The position numbers were made by a program, and so were the translations under genes. Below, piece by piece: positions 36,203 through 47,139 of a stretch of DNA of 64,000 nt. Below the pieces are notes generated by a model that did not search any database, had not been told where the DNA came from, and saw nothing but the letters and a program-made list of their open reading frames with translations. Each line of letters starts with the position of its first letter. Position 1 is the stretch's first letter. The stretch comes from Mesorhizobium sp. B2-1-1 (lineage in GTDB: Bacteria; Pseudomonadota; Alphaproteobacteria; Rhizobiales; Rhizobiaceae): assembly GCF_006442975.2 (NCBI RefSeq), contig NZ_CP083954.1, positions 1,743,501 through 1,807,500 of the forward strand, written 5' to 3'.

Positions 36203-37456
36203 GTGAAGAAATACTCTGTATTCGCCATCGCGCGTGAGGCCATGCGCGGCCACAAGGGCTGGGAGGAGCAATGGTCCTCGCCGGAGCCGAGGAAGGAATA
36301 CGACGTCGTCATCGTGGGCGCCGGCGGCCATGGCCTGGCTACCGCCTACTATCTCGCCACCGTGCACGGCATCACCAATGTCGCGGTGCTGGAGAAGGGC
36401 TGGCTCGGTGGCGGCAATACCGGCCGCAACACCACCATCATCCGCTCCAACTATCTCTATGACGAGAGCGCCGGCATCTACGACCATGCGCTGAAATTGT
36501 GGGACGGGCTCAGCCAGGAGCTCAATTACAACGTCATGTATTCGGCACGCGGCGTCATGATGCTGGCGCACAATGTGCACGACATCCAGGTGCTGAAGCG
36601 CCATGTCCACGCCAACCGGCTGAACGGCATCGACAATGAATGGCTCACACCCGAGCAGGCGAAGGAATTCTGCCCGCCGCTCAATATTTCCAGGGATGCG
36701 CGCTACCCGGTCGTCGGTGCCGCCTTGCAGCGGCGCGGCGGCACGGCGCGCCATGACGCGGTCGCCTGGGGGTATGCGCGCGGCGCCTCGGCGCGGGGCG
36801 TGCACATCATCCAGAATTGCGAGGTCACCGGCGTCAAGCGGGCGGCCAATGGCGCGGTCACCGGTGTCGAGACGACGCGCGGCTTCATCGGCGCCAAGAA
36901 GGTCGGCGTGGTCGCGGCCGGCCATTCCTCGGTCATTATGAACATGGCCGGCGTGCGCATGCCGCTGGAAAGCTATCCGCTGCAGGCGCTGGTGTCGGAG
37001 CCGGTCAAGCCTGTCGTTCCCTGCGTGGTGATGTCGAACACGGTGCATGCCTATATCTCGCAGTCCGACAAGGGCGAACTGGTGATCGGCGCCGGCACCG
37101 ACCAGTACGTCTCCTACTCGCAGACCGGCGGCCTGCACATATTACAGCATACGCTGGACGCAATCTGCGAGATGTTCCCGATCTTCACGCGCATGAAGAT
37201 GCTGCGCTCCTGGGGCGGCATCGTCGACGTCACGCCCGACCGCTCGCCGATCCTGGCCAAGACGCCGGTGCCCGGCCTCTACGTCAATTGCGGCTGGGGC
37301 ACGGGCGGCTTCAAGGCGACACCCGGCTCCGGCCATGTCTTTGCCCACACCATCGCCAGGGACGATCCGCATCCGATCAACGCGCCCTTCACCATCGAGC
37401 GGTTCCGCACCGGCCGGTTGATCGACGAGGCGGCGGCGGCGGCGGTGGCGCATTGA
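36203..37456 (+). CDS. soxB: Sarcosine oxidase beta subunit
   Basis: 417 residues. Start [24 protein letters not shown], then the FAD-binding motif [18 protein letters not shown] and [23 protein letters not shown] with the His/Arg flavin region of heterotetrameric sarcosine oxidase. This subunit carries FAD/FMN and demethylates sarcosine to glycine, passing the methyl group to tetrahydrofolate. The GTG at 36203 is chosen because the family starts exactly there; the ORF reaches back to 36128. First gene of soxBDAG. Confidence 0.95.
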   Translation: MKKYSVFAIAREAMRGHKGWEEQWSSPEPRKEYDVVIVGAGGHGLATAYYLATVHGITNVAVLEKGWLGGGNTGRNTTIIRSNYLYDESAGIYDHALKLWDGLSQELNYNVMYSARGVMMLAHNVHDIQVLKRHVHANRLNGIDNEWLTPEQAKEFCPPLNISRDARYPVVGAALQRRGGTARHDAVAWGYARGASARGVHIIQNCEVTGVKRAANGAVTGVETTRGFIGAKKVGVVAAGHSSVIMNMAGVRMPLESYPLQALVSEPVKPVVPCVVMSNTVHAYISQSDKGELVIGAGTDQYVSYSQTGGLHILQHTLDAICEMFPIFTRMKMLRSWGGIVDVTPDRSPILAKTPVPGLYVNCGWGTGGFKATPGSGHVFAHTIARDDPHPINAPFTIERFRTGRLIDEAAAAAVAH

Positions 37457-37483
37457 CGATGACTGAGCTGTAGGAACGAAAAC

Positions 37484-37795
37484 ATGCTTCTCATCCGCTG
37501 CCCCTATTGCGAGGAAGAGCGTCCGGAACTTGAGTTCCGCAACGCCGGCGAGGCGCATATCGCGCGCTCGGCCAACATGTCAGGCGAGAGCGACGAGGAT
37601 TTCGAAAAATTCTTCTTCATCCGCTCGAATCCCAAAGGCATCATCTATGAGCGCTGGCGACACATGCATGGCTGTGCGCGCTTCTTCAACGCCGTGCGCG
37701 ACACCGTCACCGACAAGTTCGTCATGACCTACAAGGCCGGCGAGCCGAAGCCTTCCAAGCTGCCCAAAAACTCCAGCGAAGTGGTTGCCAAATGA
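37484..37795 (+). CDS. soxD: Sarcosine oxidase delta subunit
   Basis: 103 residues. CPYCEEERPELEF and the later HGCARFFN supply the Cys and His ligands of the zinc site of SoxD. Ribosome site AGGAACG precedes the ATG. Overlaps soxA by ATGA. Confidence 0.95.
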   Translation: MLLIRCPYCEEERPELEFRNAGEAHIARSANMSGESDEDFEKFFFIRSNPKGIIYERWRHMHGCARFFNAVRDTVTDKFVMTYKAGEPKPSKLPKNSSEVVAK

Positions 37796-40777
37796 GCGGC
37801 GCGTTCCGCATACCGAGCGCCGGCCGCCTGAGCCAGGCCAAGACCGCCCGCTTCAGCTTCGACGGCCAGTCCTATACCGGCATCGAGGGCGATACGCTGG
37901 CTTCGGCGCTGCTGGCCAACGGCGTGCACCTGGTAGGCCGCTCGTTCAAATATCACCGGCCGCGGGGCGTGCTGTCGGCCGGCGCGGAGGAGCCCAACGC
38001 GCTGGTGCAGATCGTGCGCGACGACGCGCGCAAAACGCCGAATGTTCGCGCGACCGTGCAGGAGCTCTATGACGGGCTCGCCGCCAACTCGCAGAACCGC
38101 TGGCCGTCGCTGTCCTTCGACGTCAGCGCGGTCAACGATCTGGCGTCGCCGCTGTTTTCGGCCGGCTTTTACTACAAGACCTTCATGTGGCCGAAGGCGG
38201 CCTGGAAGAGCCTCTACGAACCCAAGATCCGCGAAGCCGCCGGGCTTGGCGTGTCCCCCGACAGGCCGGATCCCGACCATTACTCGTCGCGCTACGCTCA
38301 TTGCGACGTGCTGGTGCTGGGCGGCGGCGGGGCCGGCATCGCGGCGGCATTGGCAGCGGCTGAAACCGGCGTGCGTGTCATTCTGGCCGATGAGCAGGCC
38401 GAATTCGGCGGCAGCCTGCGCTTCGAGAGCGGCGCGAAGATCGACGGCCAGGGCGGCTTTGCCTGGGCGCAGGCGGCGATCGCCAGGCTGAAAGGCATGG
38501 ACAATGTCCGCGTGCTGTCGCGCACGACCGCGTTCGGCTATTACGCACAGAACTTCGTCGGCCTGGTCGAACGGGTCAGCGACCATCTGCAAAATCCCGG
38601 CCACGACCTGCCGCGCGAGCGGCTGTGGCAAGTACGCGCCAGGCGCGTGGTGCTGGCTTCCGGGGCCATCGAGCGCCATATGGTGTTCGCCAACAACGAC
38701 CGGCCGGGCATCATGCTGGCCTCGGCCGCGCGCACCTATCTCAATCACCATGGCGTCGCGGTCGGAAAAAACGTCGGCGTCTACACCGCCAATGATTCCG
38801 CTTACGCGGCGGCGATCGACCTGAAGAAGGCCGGCGTCAACATCGCGGCTATCGTCGATCTGCGCGACAATCCGACAGGGCCGGTGATCGATGAAGCAAG
38901 GATGCTCGGCATCGAGATCAATTTCGGCCGCGCGGTGATCCGCGCCGGAGGCAAGCTGCGCGTCTCGTCGATGACGGTGCAGCCGAAGAATGGTGGCGGC
39001 GAGCGCACCATTGCGGTCGATGCGATCCTGATGTCGGCCGGCTGGACGCCGTCGGTGCACCTGTTCTCGCAGTCGCGCGGCAAGGTCGCCTTCAACGACG
39101 AAACCAAGCGCTTCGTGCCCGGCACCTACGCGCAGGACTGCGTCTCTGTCGGCGCCTGCAACGGCACGGACGGCCTGTCGGCGACCCTCGACGAGGCCTA
39201 TGCGGCAGGGGCCAAGGCGGCAAGGGACGCCGGCGCAAAGACTGCCAAGGGTACAAGGCCAAAAGTCGACGCCTCGGAAAGCTGGTCGCGTGGCATGCTG
39301 GGCGCCGCCCCCGGCGCCGGTCCGGATACGACGGTGAAGGCCTTCGTCGATTTCCAGAACGACGTCACCGCCAAGGACATCCGCCAGGCGGTGCATGAGG
39401 GCATGCGCTCGATCGAGCACGTCAAGCGCTTCACCACCAACGGCATGGCGACCGACCAGGGCAAGACCTCGAACATGCACGGCCTGGCGATTGCCGCCGA
39501 GACGCTTGGCAAGCCAATCCCCGAGGTGGGCCTCACCACGTTCCGCGCCCCCTATACGCCGGTGACCTTCGGCGCCATCGTCAGCCATGCGCGCGGTCCG
39601 CTGTTCGATCCGACGCGCAAGACGGCGATCCATCCCTGGGCTGAAGCCCAAGGCGCCGTGTTCGAGGATGTCGGGCAGTGGAAGCGCGCCTGGTATTTCC
39701 CCAGGGGTGGCGAGGACATGCATGCGGCGGTCGACCGCGAGTGCGTCGCGGTTCGAAACACGGCTGGCCTGTTCGACGCCTCGACGCTCGGCAAGATCGA
39801 GGTGGTCGGTCCCGATGCGGCCAAGTTCATGGAACTGCTCTACACCAATCCGTGGGAAAAGCTGGAGCCCGGCCGCTGCCGCTACGGCATCATGCTGCGC
39901 GAGGATGGCTTCATCTATGATGACGGCGTCGTCGGCAGGCTGGCGCCCGACCGGTTCCATGTGACGACGACGACCGGCGGCGCGCCGCGCGTCATGAACC
40001 ACATGGAGGACTATCTCCAGACCGAGTTCCCGCATCTCAATGTCTGGCTGACCTCGATCACCGAGCAATGGGCTGTCATCGCCGTGCAGGGGCCGAAGTC
40101 TCGCGACATCATCGCGCCGCTGGTCGAAGGCATCGACATGTCGGATGAGGCGCTGCCGCACATGTCGGTGCGCGAGGGCAAGATCTGCGGCGTGCCGACA
40201 AGGCTGTTCCGCATGTCGTTCACCGGCGAGCGCGGCTTCGAGGTCAATGTGCCGGCCGATTACGGCCAGGCCGTCTGGGAAGCGCTGTGGGCCGAGGGCC
40301 AGAAGCATGGCGCCACCGCCTACGGCACCGAGGCGATGCACGTGCTGCGCGCCGAGAAGGGCTACATCATCGTCGGCCAGGACACCGACGGCACGGTGAC
40401 GCCCAATGATGCCGGCCTCGACTGGGCCGTCGGCAAGAAGAAGGCCGATTTCGTCGGCATTCGCGGCCTGACGCGGCCTGACCTGGTCGCCAAGGGCCGC
40501 AAGCAACTGGTCGGCCTCAAGACCAAGGATCCCAAGGTGGTGCTGGAGGAAGGCGCGCAGATCGTGGAGGATCCCAGGCAGGCGATCCCGATGAAGATGA
40601 TCGGCCATGTCACGTCGAGCTATTGGTCGCAGAATTGCGGCCGCTCGATCGCTCTGGCGCTGGTCGCCGGCGGTCGCGCACGCACGGGCGACACGCTCTA
40701 CGTGCCGATGCCTGGCGGGACGATCGAAGTGGAGGTTTCCGGCATGGTGTTCTTCGACGAAACGGGAGGCCGCCTCA

Positions 40778-40785
<8 letters not shown>
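37792..40785 (+). CDS. soxA: Sarcosine oxidase alpha subunit
   Basis: 997 residues. N-terminal 2Fe-2S-like fold region (FSFDGQSYTGIEGDTLASALLANGVHLVGRSFKYHRPRG without ligating cysteines), a dinucleotide-binding domain (VLVLGGGGAGIAAALAAAE), and a C-terminal GcvT-like folate domain (ERGFEVNVPADYG, GTEAMHVLRAEKGYIIVGQDTDGT). Binds NAD+ and tetrahydrofolate in the tetramer. Co-translated with soxD, overlapping soxG by eight bases. Confidence 0.95.
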
Positions 40786-41640
<855 letters not shown>

Positions 41641-41720
41641 TTTCCCCAGTTTCGGTTGAGGAGCCATCTTCCCAAGACGGCGCCAAGTGGGATATTCAAA
41701 GCGCTTTGGGAGATCGTAAA

Positions 41721-42506
41721 ATGCCGGTAAAAGCCGTCGTCTGGGGCGAGAATGTCCATGAGCAGACCAATGCCGCCGTGCGCGGCCTTTATCCCTTGGG
41801 CATGCATGAGACCATCGCAGCCGCGCTCAACCAGGATAAGGGCATCGAGGCGACCACCGCCACCTTGCAGGAGCCGGAGCACGGCTTGAGCGAAAGCCGG
41901 CTGGCTGCTACCGATGTCCTGCTCTGGTGGGGCCATGCCGCCCATGGCGAGGTCAAGGACGAGATCGTCGAGCGCGTACAGAAACGGGTCTGGGAAGGCA
42001 TGGGTCTGATCGTGCTCCATTCCGGACACTATTCGAAGATCTTCAAGCGGCTGATGGGCACGCCTTGTTCGCTGAAATGGCGCGAAGCGGGCGAGCGCGA
42101 GCGCGTCTGGGCCATCAACCGCGGCCATCCGATCGCGCAAGGCATCGGCGAGTGCCTGGAGATCGGCGAGACGGAGATGTATGGCGAGCCCTTCGCGGTG
42201 CCGGAGCCGCTGGAGACGGTGTTCGTCTCCTGGTACGAAGGCGGCGAAGTCTTCCGGTCGGGGCTGACCTATCAGCGCGGCGCCGGACGGATCTTCTATT
42301 TCTCGCCCGGCCACGAGACCTACCCGATCTACCACAATGAAGGCGTGCATCAGGTGCTGCGCAACGCCGTGCATTGGGCGCACAATCCCGCATCCGCATG
42401 GTCCGGCATCATCAATGCGCCGAACGTGCCGACAGACCAGGCCAAGGAGAAGATCGTCCAGAAGGGCCTGCGCCTGCATGCCGACGGCGACAAGGGCCTT
42501 AGTTAG
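41721..42506 (+). CDS. ThuA-like family protein (trehalose utilisation)
   Basis: 261 residues. [42 protein letters not shown] and [22 protein letters not shown] are ThuA family blocks; the fold is class I glutamine amidotransferase-like. In Sinorhizobium ThuA with ThuB is needed for trehalose and related disaccharide catabolism. GGGAG nine bases before the ATG at 41721. Followed after 13 bases by a ThuB-type dehydrogenase, supporting the assignment. No sugar transporter is adjacent. Confidence 0.88.
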   Translation: MPVKAVVWGENVHEQTNAAVRGLYPLGMHETIAAALNQDKGIEATTATLQEPEHGLSESRLAATDVLLWWGHAAHGEVKDEIVERVQKRVWEGMGLIVLHSGHYSKIFKRLMGTPCSLKWREAGERERVWAINRGHPIAQGIGECLEIGETEMYGEPFAVPEPLETVFVSWYEGGEVFRSGLTYQRGAGRIFYFSPGHETYPIYHNEGVHQVLRNAVHWAHNPASAWSGIINAPNVPTDQAKEKIVQKGLRLHADGDKGLS

Positions 42507-42519
42507 GCGTGAGTTGAAG

Positions 42520-43569
42520 ATGCACCGCCTCCTTCTGCTCGGCACCGGTGGCATTGCCGGACATCACGTCGAGGAGTTCGCCAGGATTCCAGGCTGCACA
42601 ATCGTCGCCTGCGTCGACCAGGTGCCGGGCCGGGCGGCGAGGTTCGCCGCCGCCAACCAGATCAGCCAGTCTTTCGAGAGCCTGGAAGCGGCGATCGGCT
42701 GGGGTGCGTTCGATGCGGCCATCAATGCGACGCCGGATGGCGTGCACAAGGCCACGACGCTGGCGCTGCTTGCCCATGGGAAACACGTCTTTTGCGAAAA
42801 GCCGCTGGCGCCGAACCATGCCGACGCGCTTGCAATGACGGAAGCGGCCGAGGCGGCCGGGGTCGTCAACATGGTCAACCTGACCTACCGCAACTCGCCG
42901 GCGATCGAGGAAGCGCGACGCATGGTGCAGGCCGGCGAGATCGGCGCATTGCGCCATGTCGAGGCGAGCTACAAACAGAGCTGGCTGGTCAGCAAGTCAT
43001 GGGGCGACTGGCGCATCGAGGACAAATGGCTGTGGCGCCTGTCCAACCGGCACGGTTCGACGGGCGTGCTCGGCGATGTCGGTATCCACATTCTGGATTT
43101 CGCGAGCTATGGCGCCGACCAGGACATCGCCACCCTGCACGCCGACCTGGTGACGTTTCCCAAGGCCGAAGGCGATCGGATCGGCGATTATGTGCTTGAT
43201 GCCAACGACAGTGTCGCAATGACGGCGCGGTTCAAATCCGGGGCGCTCGCGACGATCGTCGCCAGCCGCTACATGACCGGCCACGCCAACGACCTGTCGC
43301 TGGCCATGCATGGCACCAAGGGCGCCATCAAGGTCAAAACAGACGGCAAGGTTTCGCGCCTGTCGGCCTGCCTGGGCGAGGACATCGACCAGCAACGTTG
43401 GCGGACACTGGCGCTGCCGGATGTGAAGCGCAACGCGCTGCGTTTCGCCGAAGCGCTCGATACGGGAAGGAACGGCGATCCATCCTTCCGTCGCGCCGCC
43501 GACATGCAGAGGCTGATCGACGCGGCCTTCGAGAGTTCGTCGTCCAGACTGCCGGTCACGATCGCCTGA
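42520..43569 (+). CDS. Gfo/Idh/MocA family oxidoreductase (ThuB-like)
   Basis: 349 residues. N-terminal Rossmann fold (LLLGTGGIAGHHVEEFARIPG), the conserved FCEKPLAPNHADAL with the catalytic-type Lys in EKP, and a GVLGDVGIHILDF motif. NAD(P)-dependent sugar dehydrogenase. Adjacent to thuA-like gene, so probably oxidises a disaccharide or cyclitol to a 3-keto product; exact substrate unknown. Confidence 0.88.
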   Translation: MHRLLLLGTGGIAGHHVEEFARIPGCTIVACVDQVPGRAARFAAANQISQSFESLEAAIGWGAFDAAINATPDGVHKATTLALLAHGKHVFCEKPLAPNHADALAMTEAAEAAGVVNMVNLTYRNSPAIEEARRMVQAGEIGALRHVEASYKQSWLVSKSWGDWRIEDKWLWRLSNRHGSTGVLGDVGIHILDFASYGADQDIATLHADLVTFPKAEGDRIGDYVLDANDSVAMTARFKSGALATIVASRYMTGHANDLSLAMHGTKGAIKVKTDGKVSRLSACLGEDIDQQRWRTLALPDVKRNALRFAEALDTGRNGDPSFRRAADMQRLIDAAFESSSSRLPVTIA

Positions 43570-43613
43570 ATCACATCTGGCCGGCTGCACCAGCCAGGCG
43601 TGTGTTGCCGCTA

Positions 43614-43862
43614 TCAGAACGCGCTCGGCACGATCCAGGGATTGATGCTGATGCCGAGGCGCGGGCCCTTGCCTTCAGCGGTGGTTTCCGTGACGCCCTT
43701 TTTCTCGAGCGAGCCGGTCGATGCGCAATCGAGCTTCACATTGGCCTTGGTGTCGACGCAGGTCGCGGCGGGCACGTGCTTGACCGGGTGTGTCGTGTTG
43801 GCGGCGAGGGCCGAGCCCGAAAGTGCCAGCACGGCAGCGAGGGTGAGGAGGGTCTTTTTCAT
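43614..43862 (-). CDS. Small secreted protein under a palindromic operator
   Basis: 82 residues. Signal peptide MKKTLLTLAAVLALSGSALAA, then a mature part with two cysteines (ATCVDTKANVKLDCASTG) and SLEKKGVTETTAEGKGP. No family recognised. ATG at 43862 with CGGAGA upstream. A perfect 18-bp palindrome lies 40 bases upstream, shared in part with the tetR promoter, so it is likely TetR-controlled. Confidence 0.65.
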   Translation of the reverse strand: MKKTLLTLAAVLALSGSALAANTTHPVKHVPAATCVDTKANVKLDCASTGSLEKKGVTETTAEGKGPRLGISINPWIVPSAF

Positions 43863-43903
43863 TGTCCGTCTCCGGGTTCGATGGGTGAATTTGTTCTCGT
43901 ACG

Positions 43904-43921
43904 TGTACGGTATTCCGTACA
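43904..43921. promoter_or_regulatory. Perfect palindrome, candidate TetR operator
   Basis: TGTACGG-TATT-CCGTACA. A related CGTACACGTACGGAAA lies at 43957-43972, and CTGTACGGAAAC lies inside the tetR promoter spacer at 44746-44757. Shared core TACGGAA. Confidence 0.55.
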
Positions 43922-44056
43922 AATACGCCCACCGATCGCGGAGTTCAAGCCAGAATCGTACACGTACGGAAATTTTTGTTAACCAAGAAAATCCGCCCCG
44001 CTTGGCACGTTAAACGCGGAGCGTCGATGAAGCGTGGATACGCAAGGAGATATCGT

Positions 44057-44695
44057 TCAGCAGTTGACCGGTGTCTCGGTCAGCGGGGGCACGTTCTGCG
44101 TGCTGAGCGTGGCAAGGGTGAAATCGCACATCCGTTTCACGAAAGCCTGCGGATCACCGAAGGGGTAGAAGGGGAAGGTGATCAGCAGCGAGATGGTGCC
44201 GTGGCCGACCGCCCACAGCATGGTAGCAATGGCGCGCGGATCACCCTGCAACTTCCCCGCGGCGACGCAGGCCTCGACCCTGCTGATCAGCACCTTCATC
44301 GCCGGGTTGCTTTCTTCCATGTCCTCGTAGCTCCGGCCTGCCGGCAGCTTGGTCTTTTCGGTCATGAAGACGGTGCGGTATTCATTGGGATTGCCAAGCC
44401 CGAATGCGGCGTATTCCGTCATCACCGCTTGCAGCGCCTCGATCGGATCGTCGGCAGGATGCTCCTCGATGCGTCGGGCAAGCGTCTCGAACGCATCCTC
44501 AGCCAGCGCGAACAATATGTCCTGCTTGTCGGCGAAATAGGAATAGACCGACATCGGCGCGTAGCCGACGCGCTTGGCCAGCTTGCGGATGGTCAGGCCC
44601 TCATAGCCTTCCTCCTGCACGAGCTTGTGCGCGGCCTCCACAAGTTCGGAACGCTGTTCGGCCTTTTGTTTCTCGCGGCGTGTCTGGGCGCTCAC
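44057..44695 (-). CDS. TetR/AcrR family transcriptional regulator
   Basis: 212 residues from a GTG at 44695. N-terminal TetR helix-turn-helix: LVEAAHKLVQEEGYEGLTIRKLAKRVGYAPMSVYSYFADKQDILFALAE. The C-terminal ligand domain includes GDPRAIATMLWAVGHGTISLLIT (TetR_C_33-like). The ORF extends to an ATG at 44782, but that lies upstream of a good TATAAT promoter, so a start downstream of the promoter is preferred. Probably autoregulated and linked to the acyl-CoA gene block upstream on the same strand. Confidence 0.88.
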   Translation of the reverse strand: MSAQTRREKQKAEQRSELVEAAHKLVQEEGYEGLTIRKLAKRVGYAPMSVYSYFADKQDILFALAEDAFETLARRIEEHPADDPIEALQAVMTEYAAFGLGNPNEYRTVFMTEKTKLPAGRSYEDMEESNPAMKVLISRVEACVAAGKLQGDPRAIATMLWAVGHGTISLLITFPFYPFGDPQAFVKRMCDFTLATLSTQNVPPLTETPVNC

Positions 44696-44735
44696 CGGCA
44701 ATATCGCCTGCCTCTGCTGGTTGGGGGCCAACTGA

Positions 44736-44763
44736 ATTATATACGCTGTACGGAAACGGACAA
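44736..44763 (-). promoter_or_regulatory. Promoter of the tetR gene with embedded operator
   Basis: TTGTCC and TATAAT with 16 bases between; the spacer contains TTTCCGTACAG, which matches half of the palindrome at 43904-43921. Confidence 0.55.
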
Positions 44764-44792
44764 GGGCGTCGCTGGTTCCCAAGCGGCAGGCG

Positions 44793-45569
44793 TCAGATGG
44801 CGCCGACGCCGCCGTCGACAGCCAATGTGTGGCCGGTCATGAAGGAGTTGGCGGGGTCGGCGGCGAACAGGATCACCGGGGTGATCTCATCCACTTCGGC
44901 CACCCTCCTCATCGGCACGCCGCGCGTCAGTTCGGCCAAGGCGTCAGCTTCCGGAGCGCCGGAGACGCGCACGAAACTGTCGACCATCGCCGTTCTCGTG
45001 TGCGCCGGACAGACCGCGTTGATGCGCAGGCCCTTGCTGGCGTATTCAATTGCCGCCGACCGGGTCAGCCCAACCACGCCGTGCTTGGCGGCGGCATAGA
45101 TCGAAAGCTTCGGCGCGCCACCCAGTCCGGCGGCGGAGGCGATGTTGACGATGGCGCCGCCCTTGCCGTCCGCCTTGAACTGCCGCTCCATCTGCGGGAT
45201 CTGGTGCTTCATGGCATAGAAGACGCCGAGCAGATCGATTTCGATCACCCGGCGCGCCTCCTCCGAGGCGACCTGCGGCAAACGCACGAAACTCTGCAGG
45301 ATGCCGGCATTGTTGACCGCGACATCCAGCCGGCCGAATCTTTCGACCGCCAGAGCCACCAGCGCCCGCGATAGCGCCTCGTCGGCGATGTTGCCGGCCA
45401 GGACCGCCGTCTCGGCATCGAGCGTTTCGGCAAAGCTCCTCAAGATTGGTTCATCGAGGTCGGAGAGGACCAGCCGCGCGCTCTCGGCGGCAAAAGCTTT
45501 GGCGGCGCCGCGGCCAAGCCCGCCCGCGGCACCCGTGATCAACACCGTCTTTCCGTCGAAGCGGCCCAT
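44793..45569 (-). CDS. SDR family oxidoreductase
   Basis: 258 residues. TGAAGGLGRGAAKAF cofactor loop, NNAGIL, the IVNIASAAG Ser strand, YAAAKHG with catalytic Tyr/Lys, and C-terminal GHTLAVDGGVGAI. Aspartate-containing LSDLDEP suggests NAD preference. Lies in the acyl-CoA block, 23 bases after the kinase-like gene, so it may act on a hydroxyacyl-CoA. Confidence 0.9.
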   Translation of the reverse strand: MGRFDGKTVLITGAAGGLGRGAAKAFAAESARLVLSDLDEPILRSFAETLDAETAVLAGNIADEALSRALVALAVERFGRLDVAVNNAGILQSFVRLPQVASEEARRVIEIDLLGVFYAMKHQIPQMERQFKADGKGGAIVNIASAAGLGGAPKLSIYAAAKHGVVGLTRSAAIEYASKGLRINAVCPAHTRTAMVDSFVRVSGAPEADALAELTRGVPMRRVAEVDEITPVILFAADPANSFMTGHTLAVDGGVGAI

Positions 45570-45592
45570 CGATCACTCCTCGTCGATCAGTT

Positions 45593-46618
45593 TCAGTCGA
45601 TCAGTTTCGCGGCGAGATGCGAAAGCAGTTTCACCGCCTCGCCATAGGTCCTGGCCTTTTCCGGGTTCGAGGCATTGCCGTCGAGCGCGCGCTTGTAGAC
45701 GCCCTGGCAGATCGCGGCCAGCCGGAAGAAGGAGAAGGCGAGGAAGAACGTCCAGTCGCCGATGCCGGTGAGCCCGCGCCGCCGGCAATAGGTGGCGACA
45801 TAGTCCTCTTCCGAAGGCAGTCCGAGCGCGGCGCGGTCGATACCGCCCAGGCCGCGAAAGCCCGAGCTATGCGGCAGGCGCCATTGCATGCACTGGTAGG
45901 CGATATCGGCAAATGGATGGCCTGATGTGGACAGTTCCCAGTCGAGCACCGCCATCACCTTCGGCCGGTCCGGCGCGAATATCAGATTGTCCAGCCGATA
46001 GTCACCATGCACCAGCGAGACACGGCCGTCGTCGGCGGGCCTGTGCGTCTCCAGCCAGTCGATCAGCCGGTCCATGTCGGCAATGGCACCGGTCTCCGAG
46101 GCGCGGTACTGACTGGTCCAACGCGCCAGTTGGCGCTCGAAATAGTTGCCCGGCCGGCCGAAATCGCCGAGACCCACGGCCTCGATATCGACGCCGTGCA
46201 GGGCGGCGAGCGTGGCGTTCATGGCATCGTAGATGGCGGCGCGCTCGCCATTGTCGCGCGCTTCCGGCAGTGCCGGATTCCAGAAGATGCGGCCGTCGAT
46301 GAAATCCATGATGTAGAACATGCGGCCGATCGGCGAGTTCTCGGCCGAGAGATGCAGCATCCGCGGCACCGGCACGGCGGTGCCCGAAAGGGCGCTCATC
46401 ACCCTGAATTCACGGTCGACCTGGTGTGCCGATTTCAGCAACTGCCCCGGCGGCTTGGCGCGCAGCACGTAGCGGCCGCTGGCCGCCGTCAGCAGATAGG
46501 TCGGGTTGGATTGGCCGGATTTGAATTTTTCGACGGAGGAAAGTCCGGCAAAACCGGGGATCCGCGCCTCGAGATAGGGCGAAAGCGCTGCCTGGTCGAG
46601 CGCGTTCGGGTCGCTCAT
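45593..46618 (-). CDS. APH-type phosphotransferase (LvaA/ACAD10-11 kinase-like)
   Basis: 341 residues. Kinase-like fold of the APH family: FKSGQSNPTYLL at the N-lobe, YVLRAKPPGQLLKSAHQVDREFRV, catalytic loop VHGDYRLDNLIF and metal-binding VLDWELSTSGHP. The sequence style matches the N-terminal kinase half of ACAD10/ACAD11 and LvaA, which phosphorylate the 4-hydroxyl of 4-hydroxyacyl-CoA. Antibiotic resistance is unlikely given the neighbours. Start overlaps the MaoC stop by ATGA. Confidence 0.88.
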   Translation of the reverse strand: MSDPNALDQAALSPYLEARIPGFAGLSSVEKFKSGQSNPTYLLTAASGRYVLRAKPPGQLLKSAHQVDREFRVMSALSGTAVPVPRMLHLSAENSPIGRMFYIMDFIDGRIFWNPALPEARDNGERAAIYDAMNATLAALHGVDIEAVGLGDFGRPGNYFERQLARWTSQYRASETGAIADMDRLIDWLETHRPADDGRVSLVHGDYRLDNLIFAPDRPKVMAVLDWELSTSGHPFADIAYQCMQWRLPHSSGFRGLGGIDRAALGLPSEEDYVATYCRRRGLTGIGDWTFFLAFSFFRLAAICQGVYKRALDGNASNPEKARTYGEAVKLLSHLAAKLID

Positions 46619-47115
46619 GCGGTCTCTGGCTGGCGTTCGATCAGGGTCAGCGTCAGCCAGCGGGCGGTGAGCGCCGGTTTCTTCGAGCCCTCGATCTCGA
46701 TCGTCACGTCATGGGCCGTCTGCACCCAACCTGAGGGCCTGACCTTGACGTCAGCCAGCACGAAACGGGTGCGGATGCGCGCGCCGGTCTTCACCGGCGC
46801 CAGGAAGCGCAGCGAATCGAAGCCGTGGTTGACGCCCATCTTGCCGTTTTCCAGCGGCGGCATGGTCTCGAACGTCATTGCCGACAACAGCGACAGCGAC
46901 AGGAAGCCATGCGCGATGGTGCCGCCGAATGGCGTCTCGCGCTTGGCCCGCTCCGGATCGCAATGAATGAACTGGTGGTCGTCGGTGGCGTCTGCGAACT
47001 GGTCGATCATGCGCTGCGTGACCACCCGCCATGGCGAGACGCCCACCTCCTTGCCGACGCTGGCCAGAAGCACATCGAGACTGATCGGTTCCACGCGGAT
47101 GTCCTCCAGTTTCAT
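46615..47115 (-). CDS. MaoC-like acyl dehydratase
   Basis: 166 residues, single hot-dog domain. The hydratase motif is intact: FADATDDHQFIHCDPERA with the Asp-His dyad, then PFGGTIAHGFLSLSLL. Probably hydrates or dehydrates an enoyl/hydroxyacyl-CoA. Co-translated with the downstream kinase gene. Confidence 0.92.
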   Translation of the reverse strand: MKLEDIRVEPISLDVLLASVGKEVGVSPWRVVTQRMIDQFADATDDHQFIHCDPERAKRETPFGGTIAHGFLSLSLLSAMTFETMPPLENGKMGVNHGFDSLRFLAPVKTGARIRTRFVLADVKVRPSGWVQTAHDVTIEIEGSKKPALTARWLTLTLIERQPETA

Positions 47116-47139
47116 CCCCGGCTTCCCCGGCCGGACATG

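Noticed and set aside
44696..44782. N-terminal extension of the TetR regulator
   Set aside because: It lies upstream of, or within, a good TATAAT promoter and has no TetR-like sequence.
45593..46618. Aminoglycoside resistance gene
   Set aside because: The APH fold is present, but the neighbours are acyl-CoA enzymes and the sequence style is that of ACAD10/11-type kinases.
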